A stretch of DNA of 64,000 nt. Source: Hypomesus transpacificus (taxonomy: Eukaryota > Chordata > Actinopteri > Osmeriformes > Osmeridae). The position numbers and the translations under genes were made by a program. The DNA lies in NCBI RefSeq assembly GCF_021917145.1, contig NC_061077.1, positions 11,230,623 to 11,294,622 on the forward strand, given 5' to 3'. Position 1 is the first letter of the stretch. Each line of letters begins with the position of its first letter. The notes below the pieces were generated by a model. That model did no database searches, was not told the origin of the DNA, and was given only the letters and a program-made list of their open reading frames with translations. This document shows positions 11,746 through 23,400 of the stretch, in pieces.

Positions 11746-13854
11746 ATTTAAAAGGGATTTAGTTAATATTTTCACATTAAGATGGGCAATTATAATACAT
11801 GTATCTATTTCCTTATGTATTGAATCTGTATGACTAGAGTTTTCTCAAAGTTTATACCATAAACATTGAAAATAAAATAATGAAGCAATTATCACACGTT
11901 AAAATGAAATCAAAAACACATTGACATGAATCACAAACATATTCTAAATCACATTGCCATGCCCATTGGAATGTCTCAAACTTTCTGAAAGGAAATTTAG
12001 CTTCGTTACATAATTCTTTAATATTCAATGGATGCCCTGCATTTCTCTAAAAGAACTGTACGATCCGACAAAAACTGGTTTGGGGCGAGATATCTGAGAC
12101 AGGTAATTAAGGAACATTTAATGACATTCATTATTGTAGGCCATTTCCATGGTAAAATGAAAAAAACACCTCAACTTGTCAAAGACTTATGAAGACGGAA
12201 CCGTTATTCAGAATTTAAGTTTAGAAAGTTTGTATTTTAGAAAAAGCCTATAAATATAGATAATGTTATATAAATAGGCTATATATGGACTATTTCATTG
12301 GTAGAAATGTTTTAACGGAGCAACAAACGTAATACTAATCTTCGTTGTGCATGTATTTAATTATACCATTACAAAGTATCTTCATTGAAAGTATGTTGAA
12401 CAAAAAATGATATATTGGCCAAACAAAAACAAAAGTAAGCCATTATTCAATAGTATGATCTCGTCTTTTTATCAAGTTAAGTACATAAAATGAATTTCGG
12501 ATTATGATTGGCTATAATAATGCTTCCTGATGTTTCCTTTTTCTATGTGAAATAAGTTGGCATTTTATTGAATAATCATTTAAACATTTAAGCATTAGGA
12601 GTACATATTTTTATATTGAACATACATTGCCATGTGCTCCAATATACTGCACAATAAGAAAATATAAACTAATGAGTTGAATTATGATGGAAGAGAACAC
12701 CTTTCATTATACAGGAGTGTGTTACACAGCACCCCCTATTGGAAGACCAAGAAATGAGTTAATGCAAAACAACACAGCTGACAAAAAAGGCAACAGTTAC
12801 AGTAGGCTACATCCAACCAGCTGTCACCCCATGAGAAAGTAATGGAGAGGTGTGCATGGTAAAAATGTTAATACATAGTCTAGATATGTTTCATAAACAG
12901 TCCTTAATACTCAACTGTTGCATACATATTGGGAATCAAGTGGTCAGTGCATGGATCCAACTAACTAGGCCACATAAGACATGTCATAGAGAGAGAAAAT
13001 GAAAAACTTTCTCACTACACACAGAATCACATAATTTGAACTGAATACACACACTCACACACACACACACACATTCGTGCAGCATGTGATATTCTCTATT
13101 GAAAGCTAACAAGTATGGATTTTGGCAGTTTAAATGAATAAAAGTTAGGACACTGTGATATCATACCAGTGTCATTTGTGGAAAATGGTGTGTCTGTGTG
13201 TCCCAGCTGGCACACATAATCCACATCCCACCCACCATCAGGGTCTAGAGCAGAGTTATTTTAGACAACATTTTATTTTTTCAACACACACAATTAGATG
13301 AAAATTCACCATATGCTACAACAGAATTTAGTTTAAGTGCCTGCTTTGTAAGAACAACTAAAACCAGGGAAGCCAGAGTCAGCTAAAATATTTTATATAA
13401 ATGTGTTATAACATTTATAAGAACTTGTTTTAAAGTCTACAGTTTTCCACTGCGGCAATCTTACCTTCCATGTTGACACCAAATAAACCAAGGAAAAGCT
13501 CGCTTGCAAAATGCTAATTGATTATAGCAGCAGGCATATTAGTTTATATGTTTTAGGCCTGGTTTGATGGGCCTATGACTGAATAATTCCGACCAATTTT
13601 GTGCCTGAAAAACATCAAATAAAAACCTATGATTTCCAGGCGCATATAAATGTTATTTTCATTGTAAACATGAAAAACACACAACTTACTGGAACGATTG
13701 GAATCCTTATGTGAACGAATAAGTCCAGGAAAGGTAGTGTTGCCTACAAAGCTCTTTTCTTTCTGCTTCTCAGATAAGGGAAGCCAGCAGCTGCGATTCC
13801 CAGACAGTTAAGATTATATATGATGTGTATATATCGAAGGTTTGTCAGCTCTTC

Positions 13855-13920
13855 CAGGCCATAAAACCCACTTTAATGACACCACGTGTTTCCCATGCAC
13901 CATTCACAGACCCTGCTTCA
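13855..13920. promoter_or_regulatory. Candidate conserved control element between hoxc5 and hoxc4
   Basis: A short patch combines GGCCATAAAA (a Hox/Cdx-type TTTATGG site in reverse), TTTAATGA, and an E-box CACGTG at 13883-13888. Clustering of these sites away from repeats suggests regulatory DNA. No alignment was possible, so this is inference. Confidence 0.25.
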
Positions 13921-15189
13921 GGCAATTGGCATAAATAACCTTCAAAACTTTAAAATACGCTAAAAGACATAGAACAAGGAATTCAATACATTGTCATCAT
14001 GGTAGGGTAAAGCTAAACTGCTAACTGTAAAAGCTCAGAACATGTTACCCATGAACTAGTTTGTTTAAGGGATTAGAAGACTATCGGTTTTTAAAGGTGA
14101 GTAGATTTTTTTTCTTTCATATGGGACTGGTTAACGATTTACTTAAAAAAAGATAAACTGAAAGATTTCCAACTATTTAGTCCAATATATAAACACTTCC
14201 TTGACAACAAAGTACACGAGATAACGATATGAAGTCACCGACAATGTTCCGGCATCTTTGCCCTCTGCTCTGACGTTTGTCTAAATTTTGGCCTAGCATG
14301 GGTTACACAACCAGATTGTCTGATCGCTGATGAAAGCCAACGCCGTGGTTACTCAGGCTCTCTGGTCACATCAAGCTTCAGTTCTACGCTGGAAACCACT
14401 GTTTTGTCTTTGCAACAGACTATCTTCCTCTTCAACCCAGTCAAACAGGAAAAACTTTGTGGTGTAGTGGCTGACGAAAAGCAATAAAGTTTTATTTGGG
14501 TTTTAAAATGTTATGTGGTTTTGTCTGGCATATGCCACAGGAGGCAACAAATGATTTGACAGATTCGTATAAACAGTACATATTCAAATACCAGAAATAA
14601 TAAATAACACGAACATGAAGGTATTCATGTATATGAAATATGTTTATTTAGGCTATAAATGAATAAATTACAATCAATGCAGTTTGGCTATCGTAACATA
14701 GATTATGATACATGCACGTCCACTGTTGATATCAGAATGTTTCATTATTATCAATAAAGGATATTCAAATTACTAGCAACTTGTATCAGTTCAAGATAAT
14801 GTTCTGCATATCAGTTTTACAACACGTGTTAGGCTGCCATAAGTCAACTTTACTGTTTTAGGGTAAACATCAGTAATCCCTCTGCGATAGTGAACTCACA
14901 TTTTTGTATCATTAACAATCATTATCAAATTAGTATAATGTATCAAGAGAAGACACGCATTATCTAAAATAGCCCTGCTATATTGCACCAAAATTAAAGA
15001 GGGAGTGGCCTTGCATTCTGCGACCCCTCCCATTGTAACCTTCAACACAAATGATCACATTTCCTTACATTACTTTAAAAACATCAGAACCATTCAACAA
15101 TGGAATTAAATTCAACACCTTATGTTTTAAACAGCACAGGCAAAATGTGCATGGCTATAATGAAAGCAATGTATTTGAAAAGCACCTCA

Positions 15190-15196
15190 TAGGTAG
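15190..15196 (-). promoter_or_regulatory. Predicted miR-196 site in the hoxc5 3' UTR
   Basis: The plus strand reads TAGGTAG, matching miR-196 bases 1-7, so the hoxc5 transcript has a 7mer-A1 site about 79 bases after its stop codon. This is weaker than the sites in hoxc6 and hoxc8. Confidence 0.3.
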
Positions 15197-15274
15197 GCTA
15201 TTCTGACCTCTGTAACCGAGCAAATTTAGCTTCTAATTTATCTGGAGATCTGACAAAATGCAGGGTTATTTTTG

Positions 15275-16727
15275 TTACTTGTTTAATTTCAACTTTAAAT
15301 CCTTCTTCCATTTCATGCGTCGATTCTGGAACCAAATTTTGATTTGTCTTTCATTCAGGCAGAGGTTATTGGCGATCTCAATTCGCCTACGGCGAGTGAG
15401 GTACCGGTTGAAGTGGAATTCTTTCTCCAACTCCAGTGTCTGGTAGCGGGTGTAACTGGTCCGCGACCGTTTACCGTCCGATTCTGAAGTGGCATTAGAA
15501 AAATGCAAACTTTAAAAAACCAATGATAAATTAATTTGACACACAAATTCCACGTAGTAGGCTAACCCATATCACATTTTATGGAAGTACACAGTATACA
15601 GTGGACTTAAAGATGACATTGAAATTGTGAAATGCAGTGAGAAGTGAAAGAGGTTTGAGTGAAAAACTGGAGTATCAGTATGTTATTTGTAGATATTCTA
15701 TGTATCTAGAAAAATGATAATGTCAATTATTTTAGTAGACCAATGCTTTAAACAAAGGTGGATAACATATCGACTTGAAAAATGCTAGCGCATTACTAAT
15801 ATTACGTTGTTGCAACTAGTGGTTCATCCATGAGAACAATCCAAGGTGAAAAGTTCAGTATTAGGTCAGGACAGAGTCTCCCGAAAGGGTTCAACTTAAG
15901 GCTACTCATTTTATAGTACAGCATACAATAATCTATGAACAAACTGAAATGACAGGCTTTAGTTCGACCAAAATTATAATAAAACATGAATCTAAGTAGC
16001 CTACTTCTATATAATTTTTGTTTCTCTTATCCAATTATACCATCATAAATCTCTCTGCAGATCACCTCTACTCAGTAACAGAACAGGTTTACGAGCAATA
16101 GATGCCTTTGTCATAAAATTTATGACTGTGAGTTTTATTATTTCCTGCTTTTGGCCTATAAAACTCAAGAGGAAATGTGAATGGGCAGAGGAAGTATTGG
16201 GACGAAAGAGTGAATGAGGGAAGACACAGTAGCCTACATTAGAAAATAACTTTACCGTGGCTCATGTGTAGCTTTTTCATCCAGGGATAAATCTCTGGCT
16301 GCTGTTGACTGTCTTGTTGGTGATGGTTCAAAATATTCTTTCGTTTGACTGTGTGCACAGTTTCGACCTTCATCTTGCTTTCTTCAATTCTGCCGTTGGA
16401 TTTTTTTGTCAGTTCCATGCCCCTGTCAATCTCTTCGTCTAACAGCCCATTACAACAGTTGTTAAGCCCGTTCGCCTCCACGGAGCTACTGGAGACCACT
16501 GCCAGCTGTGGTCGTGTTGGTAGATGAGTATCCGTGTTGTAGCGCAAGATAGTTTTCATCTCTTCTCGTTCAAAAGAGTTCGCGATAGGAACAGGAGAAG
16601 TAAATGTTCCGTTGAAATGACGACCATTGAAACCGTGAAGATTAGATTGATGGCGCTCTGAAAGAGAGCTATAGCCTCCAACATTCTGCATATTGTATTT
16701 AGGTTCTTCGTGCGTTTGCCTAAACAT
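15275..16727 (-). CDS. hoxc5: Homeobox protein Hoxc5, diverged, start codon shifted (two exons)
   Basis: Hoxc5 is a nuclear group 5 Hox transcription factor. Exon 1 is 16727-16256 and exon 2 is 15483-15275, giving 226 residues (human 222). The hexapeptide YPWM is at residues 147-150, followed by KKLHMSH. The homeodomain (about 161-220) reads [12 protein letters not shown] and matches group 5. The amino-terminal region is strongly diverged. Upstream of the ATG the frame stays open and aligns without gaps to the family opening MSSYxxxSFYKQ, but the expected ATG at 16751-16749 is TTG. The first ATG is nine codons in, so the SSYF-type activation motif would be lost. The tail is short, KLKLNK. The 772-base intron has normal splice sites; I did not find mir-615, which mammals carry here. 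Either the TTG is used (234 residues) or the product is amino-terminally trimmed. Confidence 0.9.
16111..16125. promoter_or_regulatory. Palindromic Hox/Cdx-type site in the hoxc5 intron
   Basis: TCATAAAATTTATGA is an odd-length palindrome made of two facing TTTATGA motifs, the type bound by Cdx and posterior Hox proteins. Another TTTTATTA lies 10 bases on, and GCCTATAAAA about 20 bases beyond that. It sits in the exon 1-proximal part of the intron and may mark an intronic enhancer. Confidence 0.3.
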
Positions 16728-16980
16728 TTTAAAAGACAAGTAGCCCCCCAAAAAAGTTAGGCTACTTGTCTAACTAACAACAAAATAAAAAATGATAACA
16801 GTTCATGGAGCAGCCTTGCTAAATAAGCAAAAGTGTACTAAAAAATACATTTCTTTGAAGCTGATTTGAAATTCAGGTTTGTCTTGCCCAAAAATAATCC
16901 AGGATTTATAGGTGGGGGTGTTACATTTGTTGTACTTGATTCGACGCGCGCTGCCCAAATATGGGGTAATTGAAAGGGAT

Positions 16981-17011
16981 CACGTGCAAATGTTGGCCAG
17001 TCATAAATTGG
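16981..17011 (-). promoter_or_regulatory. hoxc5: hoxc5 upstream E-box CACGTG plus CCAAT box
   Basis: CACGTG at 16981-16986 and ATTGG at 17007-17011 (CCAAT on the coding strand) lie about 255-285 bases upstream of the hoxc5 ATG, with a TTTATGA motif between them. The same pair of motifs appears upstream of hoxc4, hoxc9 and hoxc11. Confidence 0.4.
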
Positions 17012-17812
17012 CTTGATACTCCAGGGGATATTGATGAATAGGGGAAACGTGTCCGGTTAACATTGAGCTTTTGGTTGTTCGAAATCGTGGCAAAAAAGGG
17101 CGAGACAGTAAGACAAGAGCGTCATCTTGTGTCTGGTATGGGGCAGGGCGGTCATATGTGCCCACTCCAGTCAACCCATTGCCTACCATACCATTGGTAT
17201 GAGAGGTTGAGTGCCCCACAGAGGCTGTATAATGACAATCACTGCAATTATTCAGGAACACCGCCTGCAAAACATTTAGGAGTAGCGATAAGTAGGCTAA
17301 ATGTTTTTTTAAATAAGAATAAGATTCGTACAAATTATAATAACGATAGTCTGTAGTAACCTAGTTCAAAACTCCTATTATTAATATAATAATGCAACTA
17401 TAATAAATGATATAAACAATTATAAAATAACAATAATAATAATAATAGTGAATTAAGCAAAATCAAAACCAGAGTAAAAGGACACAAGGTGTAATTGATT
17501 ATGGGCATGAATAGGCCTAAATGAATAATTAATAATGAATGAATACATTCAATTTTTGAGACTTCAAAGCGCAATCTAATTCAGCAATAGCGATAGGTAA
17601 CAGTTATCTAAAATCTTTCAAACAAATTGGGCCTAACAGCACAAATTGTGTTTTAAGATTTCATGTCGTTGGAATTTGCTAATCCCTTTTGTTTCTAGAT
17701 CCACCATATTTAAAATGATATATGTCATGGTGTGGGTATAATTTGTGAATATGGTATTTAAGATATATTGGGCTACATATTTAGCAAGACGAAAGAGATC
17801 TTTTGAAAACGT
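17012..17812. other. Short spacer between hoxc6 and hoxc5; nothing recognised
   Basis: Only about 0.8 kb separates the likely hoxc6 transcript end from the hoxc5 promoter motifs. It is very AT-rich, with runs of AATAAT near 17420-17450. No coding frame or RNA hairpin is evident. Confidence 0.6.
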
Positions 17813-17818
17813 TTTATT
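17813..17818 (-). other. Candidate polyadenylation signal of hoxc6
   Basis: TTTATT on the plus strand gives AATAAA on the coding strand, 0.6 kb after the hoxc6 stop. It is placed downstream of both predicted miR-196 sites, so they would fall inside the transcript. Confidence 0.35.
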
Positions 17819-18231
17819 TCATGATTCACAATAATGACAAAACAAGACTTCAAAACACGAAACAAAATTGTTTATCACTCTTCCTTTAGTCTGGAATCAG
17901 ATGATCTAAAATATCTTTGTGTACAGTTGTAAGAGCTTCTATCAAAGCAGCAGAATGCACATAAGTCTTCAAACGACTGACAATGAATATATACACATAT
18001 CTATAGTATCCCTGCAGCTTTGCAGGATAGCACAAGCCATATACACTTGATGCGGTACGAACCTAAAGTAGGTGTGTATCCGTCACGCCCTTCATATTTT
18101 CACTGGATGATCTTAATTAACACTGTGATTAAGTTATTATTTCGTGAACGTTTTTTGAATAGGAAAACGTTTTATGTTGAAACTTTTCATTTCACAACAC
18201 AGGTAGCATAACAGGACACTTTCTAACAAAG

Positions 18232-18241
18232 TAGGTAGTTT
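18232..18241 (-). promoter_or_regulatory. Predicted miR-196 site (extended seed) in the hoxc6 3' UTR
   Basis: The plus strand reads TAGGTAGTTT, identical to the first ten bases of miR-196. The hoxc6 transcript therefore carries an 8mer seed site with two further paired bases, 190 bases after the stop codon. Confidence 0.6.
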
Positions 18242-18399
18242 TACGCCGACACTCTAAGGAGTCAAAATTCCTTATTTCCCCCCCAAATAATCTGGAGATT
18301 TCTGCTGGTTGTAAAACTCTTGACGCCTGTGTCTGAAAGAGAAGTACAAGCTGCATAGTTGCCTATATCATGCAATTAAGTCTCTGGTCCTTGGAACTA

Positions 18400-18407
18400 T
18401 AGGTAGT
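18400..18407 (-). promoter_or_regulatory. Second predicted miR-196 8mer site in the hoxc6 3' UTR
   Basis: TAGGTAGT on the plus strand equals miR-196 bases 1-8, giving an 8mer site only 24 bases after the hoxc6 stop. The next bases include GTTGG, which resembles the 3' part of miR-196 and suggests supplementary pairing. Confidence 0.55.
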
Positions 18408-18430
18408 AACGTTGGATTCCGTGCTGTAAT

Positions 18431-19633
<1,203 letters not shown>

Positions 19634-19888
19634 ACCTCGCCCGTAAACCAAAAAAAAAAAAACTATGCCAGTTATTTTCTATAATTTCAGTCCCTTTTGC
19701 CAGGTCCCTTAATCTACTTTTTGCGCTATTCAAAATAAAATGCTTCTTTACCCTTGCTGTTAACACTCTTTCTTTTTATTTACGTATTTCGAGGTTTCAA
19801 TATTATTAATTTCCAATCTCCTGTTAAGAGGCACAATCCCGAGTGTTATAGCCGAGGCTTGGCTCCGAGAGAGACAATATGACAATGT

Positions 19889-19910
19889 CAGCTGACCGTT
19901 TTCCACCAAT
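19889..19910 (-). promoter_or_regulatory. hoxc6: hoxc6 upstream E-box CAGCTG plus CCAAT box (weak)
   Basis: CAGCTG at 19889-19894 and CCAAT at 19906-19910 lie 256-277 bases upstream of the hoxc6 ATG. The E-box core differs from the CACGTG seen at other genes in this cluster, so this is only loosely similar. Confidence 0.25.
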
Positions 19911-20230
19911 TGAGAGCAAGGAGTTGAGAAGAAACTGTAACGTTTGTTCCTAGCTAACCATTAGTGCTAAAATGCAGCTACAATGCAGCATGTAAGTTCG
20001 ACATGCATAGAAGGAACGGGAGCGAACCAAATAGTGTACATATACTGTCAACGATGATATACACCCACGAGTAACTTACCTAAATGCTCAGCATACAGCT
20101 GAAATGTTTTGTAAAGTGTGGAGAAAACTTAATTCGTATGTTTCACCACAAAACATGTTTCACCAGATTTGACAAAACTGTTAACATCCATTACCTTACC
20201 AGAGACGTTGAACGCAATGTATGTTGGCAT

Positions 20231-20255
20231 GTGTATGTGTGTGTGTGTGTGTTTA

Positions 20256-20340
<85 letters not shown>

Positions 20341-20430
20341 CAGGGAGACAGAGAGACAGGGAGACAGGGAGACAGAGAGACAGAGAGACAGAGAGACAGA
20401 GAGACAGAGAGACAGGGAGACAGGGAGACA
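20231..20430. repeat. Compound microsatellite and 8-base minisatellite
   Basis: Three adjoining tracts are seen: an imperfect TG run (20231-20270), about 32 GA units (20271-20334), and 12 copies of an 8-base unit GRGAGACA (20335-20430). They lie 0.6 kb upstream of the hoxc6 start. The 8-base unit looks like a GA repeat that acquired one C and then expanded. The long open frames across it are low-complexity artefacts. Confidence 0.95.
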
Positions 20431-23400
20431 GCGAAAGAGAACATTTGAACAAATCTTGATTTGACTTTATGAGCAATGTTTATCTTGCAAAGATTGATCC
20501 TTGATTCAGTACATTTACGGGATGTTAGTTTTGTGATGGATTATCCATTGCAAACTCAGACTACATTACTGAGATTATTTCAATGTTTTACATTTTATAT
20601 TCAGAGCATAACATGACGTGGGTAATTATCGTGTTATGCGTTGAACAGCATGGGGGAGGGTAGAGGTGGTAAGAATGCGTTTAGGGTCTAGTCTGTGTTG
20701 GCAATAAAACCACAGACGTCCCCCAGCTCACCAACATCCATGGCAAACTATGCGCATGGCCCTGGCCACAATCTGAACATTCACAAGCTCCTGAAATGAA
20801 AGTCTTTGTTGAAGTCCACAAGTGTACCAAAAGGTGCCGAGTTTGTTATTCGGTACCTGAGTTGTTTCAGTCATCTTTTGAAAAGTGAAAAGTGCATCGC
20901 CACGAGCACATCAGAAAACATATCATTGCAGCACGATCTTGTTGAGAACAACAAGGAATTACTTTCCCTGCCTACAAAGACACAATCTGAATGATTTAAA
21001 ATAAGGATCGCATTATGAAACGTTTTAACCAAACTGTTTTAGTCTAAAATGCTCTAGCTGATCACAAAACTAGTCAAGATATTTTATTTTCGTTATGTGA
21101 CACGCTAACCCTGGCCTAAGCAAATAATGAGCCAAAAATAACGATCCAACTACAGGTGAGATACTTCACTGACTTATTTGTGATGAGCAAAAATTATGCT
21201 ACATTTTGAGCTATCCACAAATCATTGTGGACCTTAGACTGATGCTCTAAATGCAACCTTTCATCCCATGCGACGAGTAAGCTGCTTTACCACAATTTAC
21301 AATTTCTTATTTTTGCTTTAGGCCACAATTCACCAGCTTTTACTTTAAAGGACCTACACCTGCACATACTCGAATTTGTCTCCACATGTTCGATGTGTAC
21401 AGATCCTACATGTAGATTAAATTAGCCTATATGTTTGTTCAAATATTTATTATAAACACTAAAACAAACTTTGTCGACAAAAATGTATGAAACTATAATA
21501 TTTATACACTTTACATACAAATCACACAATTTGATTAATAGGTCACTTGTTTTAAAATACAAGTAGCCAAATGAATTAACATAGCGTACAACAACAATAA
21601 CATCAGTGTTGCATGTAATACTTTATACCTTATTAGTAGGCTATATTTCTATATAAGTCACGTAGAATTTGCGGACTGGCATATGCATTAATGTCATTAT
21701 ACCCAGCGTTTCGTTTTTTATTAACCCTAGCTACAGTGTAAAGGCTATATTTACATACCTCATTTGACGACTTTGTAGAATTTTAAGCACTAACCCACTA
21801 ACTTTCCCTAAACATTTGTAGATGGAGATGCATTTGGGCTCTTTCAGACTCTGAATAGGCAATAAAAAGAAAACAAACAGAGAGGAGGAAGTAGCTGGTG
21901 TAATAAAGTCTTCCAATCTGTGGACTGCCGTTCCCATGTGACATCCGTATGGCCCATCTCTTGAGGCCAATAATATAACAGCCTATGTTCAGGCCACTCA
22001 CATACAATGCAGAGAACCTGAATTATCTGTAGTTCAGATGCAAGACATTTTATTAAATACGACCCATCTCTTAAATTCGACTACTTTTTCATTTGATATA
22101 GTTCTCTAATGGTGCATAGGTTGAATGCATTTAATCTGTAGATAGCTATTGTCCACTTGTAATAAGATAAATAACACCATAACACAACAACACTCTATTT
22201 GGACATACTGTACTTAAACTAAGCTTGTATCTTCCTAAATCAGTATCAGCCAGTTCAGCTACTGTAGCCTAGCTGATATTCATAACCTATCACCATAATT
22301 TACATCAGCGTGTTGTCAACCTGAAAGGATGAGAGAAATCATATATGGAGATTGTGGTATGGCAACAAAACATATTAGACGGATATGCTCTATGGAGGTT
22401 TCTGTTAGACAACATTACGTGTATTTTGCAATAGCAGCTGTTGATCTTTAACTGACCAATCTTGGGAGTTAATGCAGTGTATGCCAACATTGAAAGTCTA
22501 CCGATGTATAGAAGAAAGGGCTTCAGCTTTTAGTGTTTTATTGCAGCCCTTGAGCCAGATCACATGCTCTCAGCTTTTGAGTCAGACAGGAAATGGTCCA
22601 TTTGGCTTTTAGTCCCGTAGCCTGCTCTCTATAAACCCAAATGTGGAGCAGGCCTAAGTCCCTTTGCAAATCCTAAAAGACATCGGACACATGACAATAA
22701 AAGCACATCTTAAATATATCCAAGTTACAATAACGATTTTGTACAAAGCCATAGATGACGAATTTTGTTATTACAGTTTTTACATGGCAAGTTCTAACTA
22801 CTAATGGTAAACTCTCGTTTTCCATAACACAAACTCTTTGGTTTTCCTTCCTTTTTTTTCTTCTTATGACGGACTTTCCGTAACCATTCAAACTAGTTCT
22901 GAGGACCCCATCCCAACATCAAAGCTTATGGTTGTAATGTTTCTTTATTGAATTGATTCCAAAATCAAAGAATAGTAAGTCTATGTTCTTTTTGGTATTC
23001 AATTAGATGAATATACCCCAATATGCAGGGTAATTGCAATGGATAACGTGAAACCATGGACAAAGTGTATACTATTTGAACAGGCAAAATGAATGCCCGG
23101 ATGTGAGCCTGCTCGTTATACATTCTGTAGGCTGTTGCCAAAGAGCACACGTCGTTAAACACATCGTAAAAAGTGTCCATCAGAACAAATGCCTTGTTAA
23201 AACATTGTAGATTAGGTTTCTAAAAGGCCTTCATATGATGAAGATATATGAATGTACAATGTAATTCCGGCCCAAAGCCACCTCTAATTTTGATGCCAAC
23301 AATGTAAAGGCCGCACTGTGTTTCAAAAAAGCGTTTGAAAATGGGCCACAACATAATCTTTGTTCATGCGCGTAACTTATCATGAGAATCATATACTACC

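Larger units (their letters stand above)
9418..15274. other. Intergenic spacer between hoxc5 and mir-10/hoxc4
   Basis: The spacer has no homeobox and no convincing open frame. It holds the DR5 element at 10316, a dispersed-repeat fragment at 11329-11745, a short CA tract near 13050-13073, and GC-richer candidate control patches at about 10180-10400, 13855-13920 and 14220-14470. The end nearest hoxc5 is its 3' untranslated region, with AATAAA on the minus strand at 14648-14643 and 14496-14491. Confidence 0.7.

Noticed and set aside
15484-16255. mir-615 in the hoxc5 intron, as in mammals
   Set aside because: No match to the mature mir-615 sequence on the coding strand.
20129-20476. Long open frames of Ser-Leu or Arg-Glu repeats on both strands
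   Set aside because: They are translations of the TG/GA microsatellite and 8-base minisatellite, not genes.
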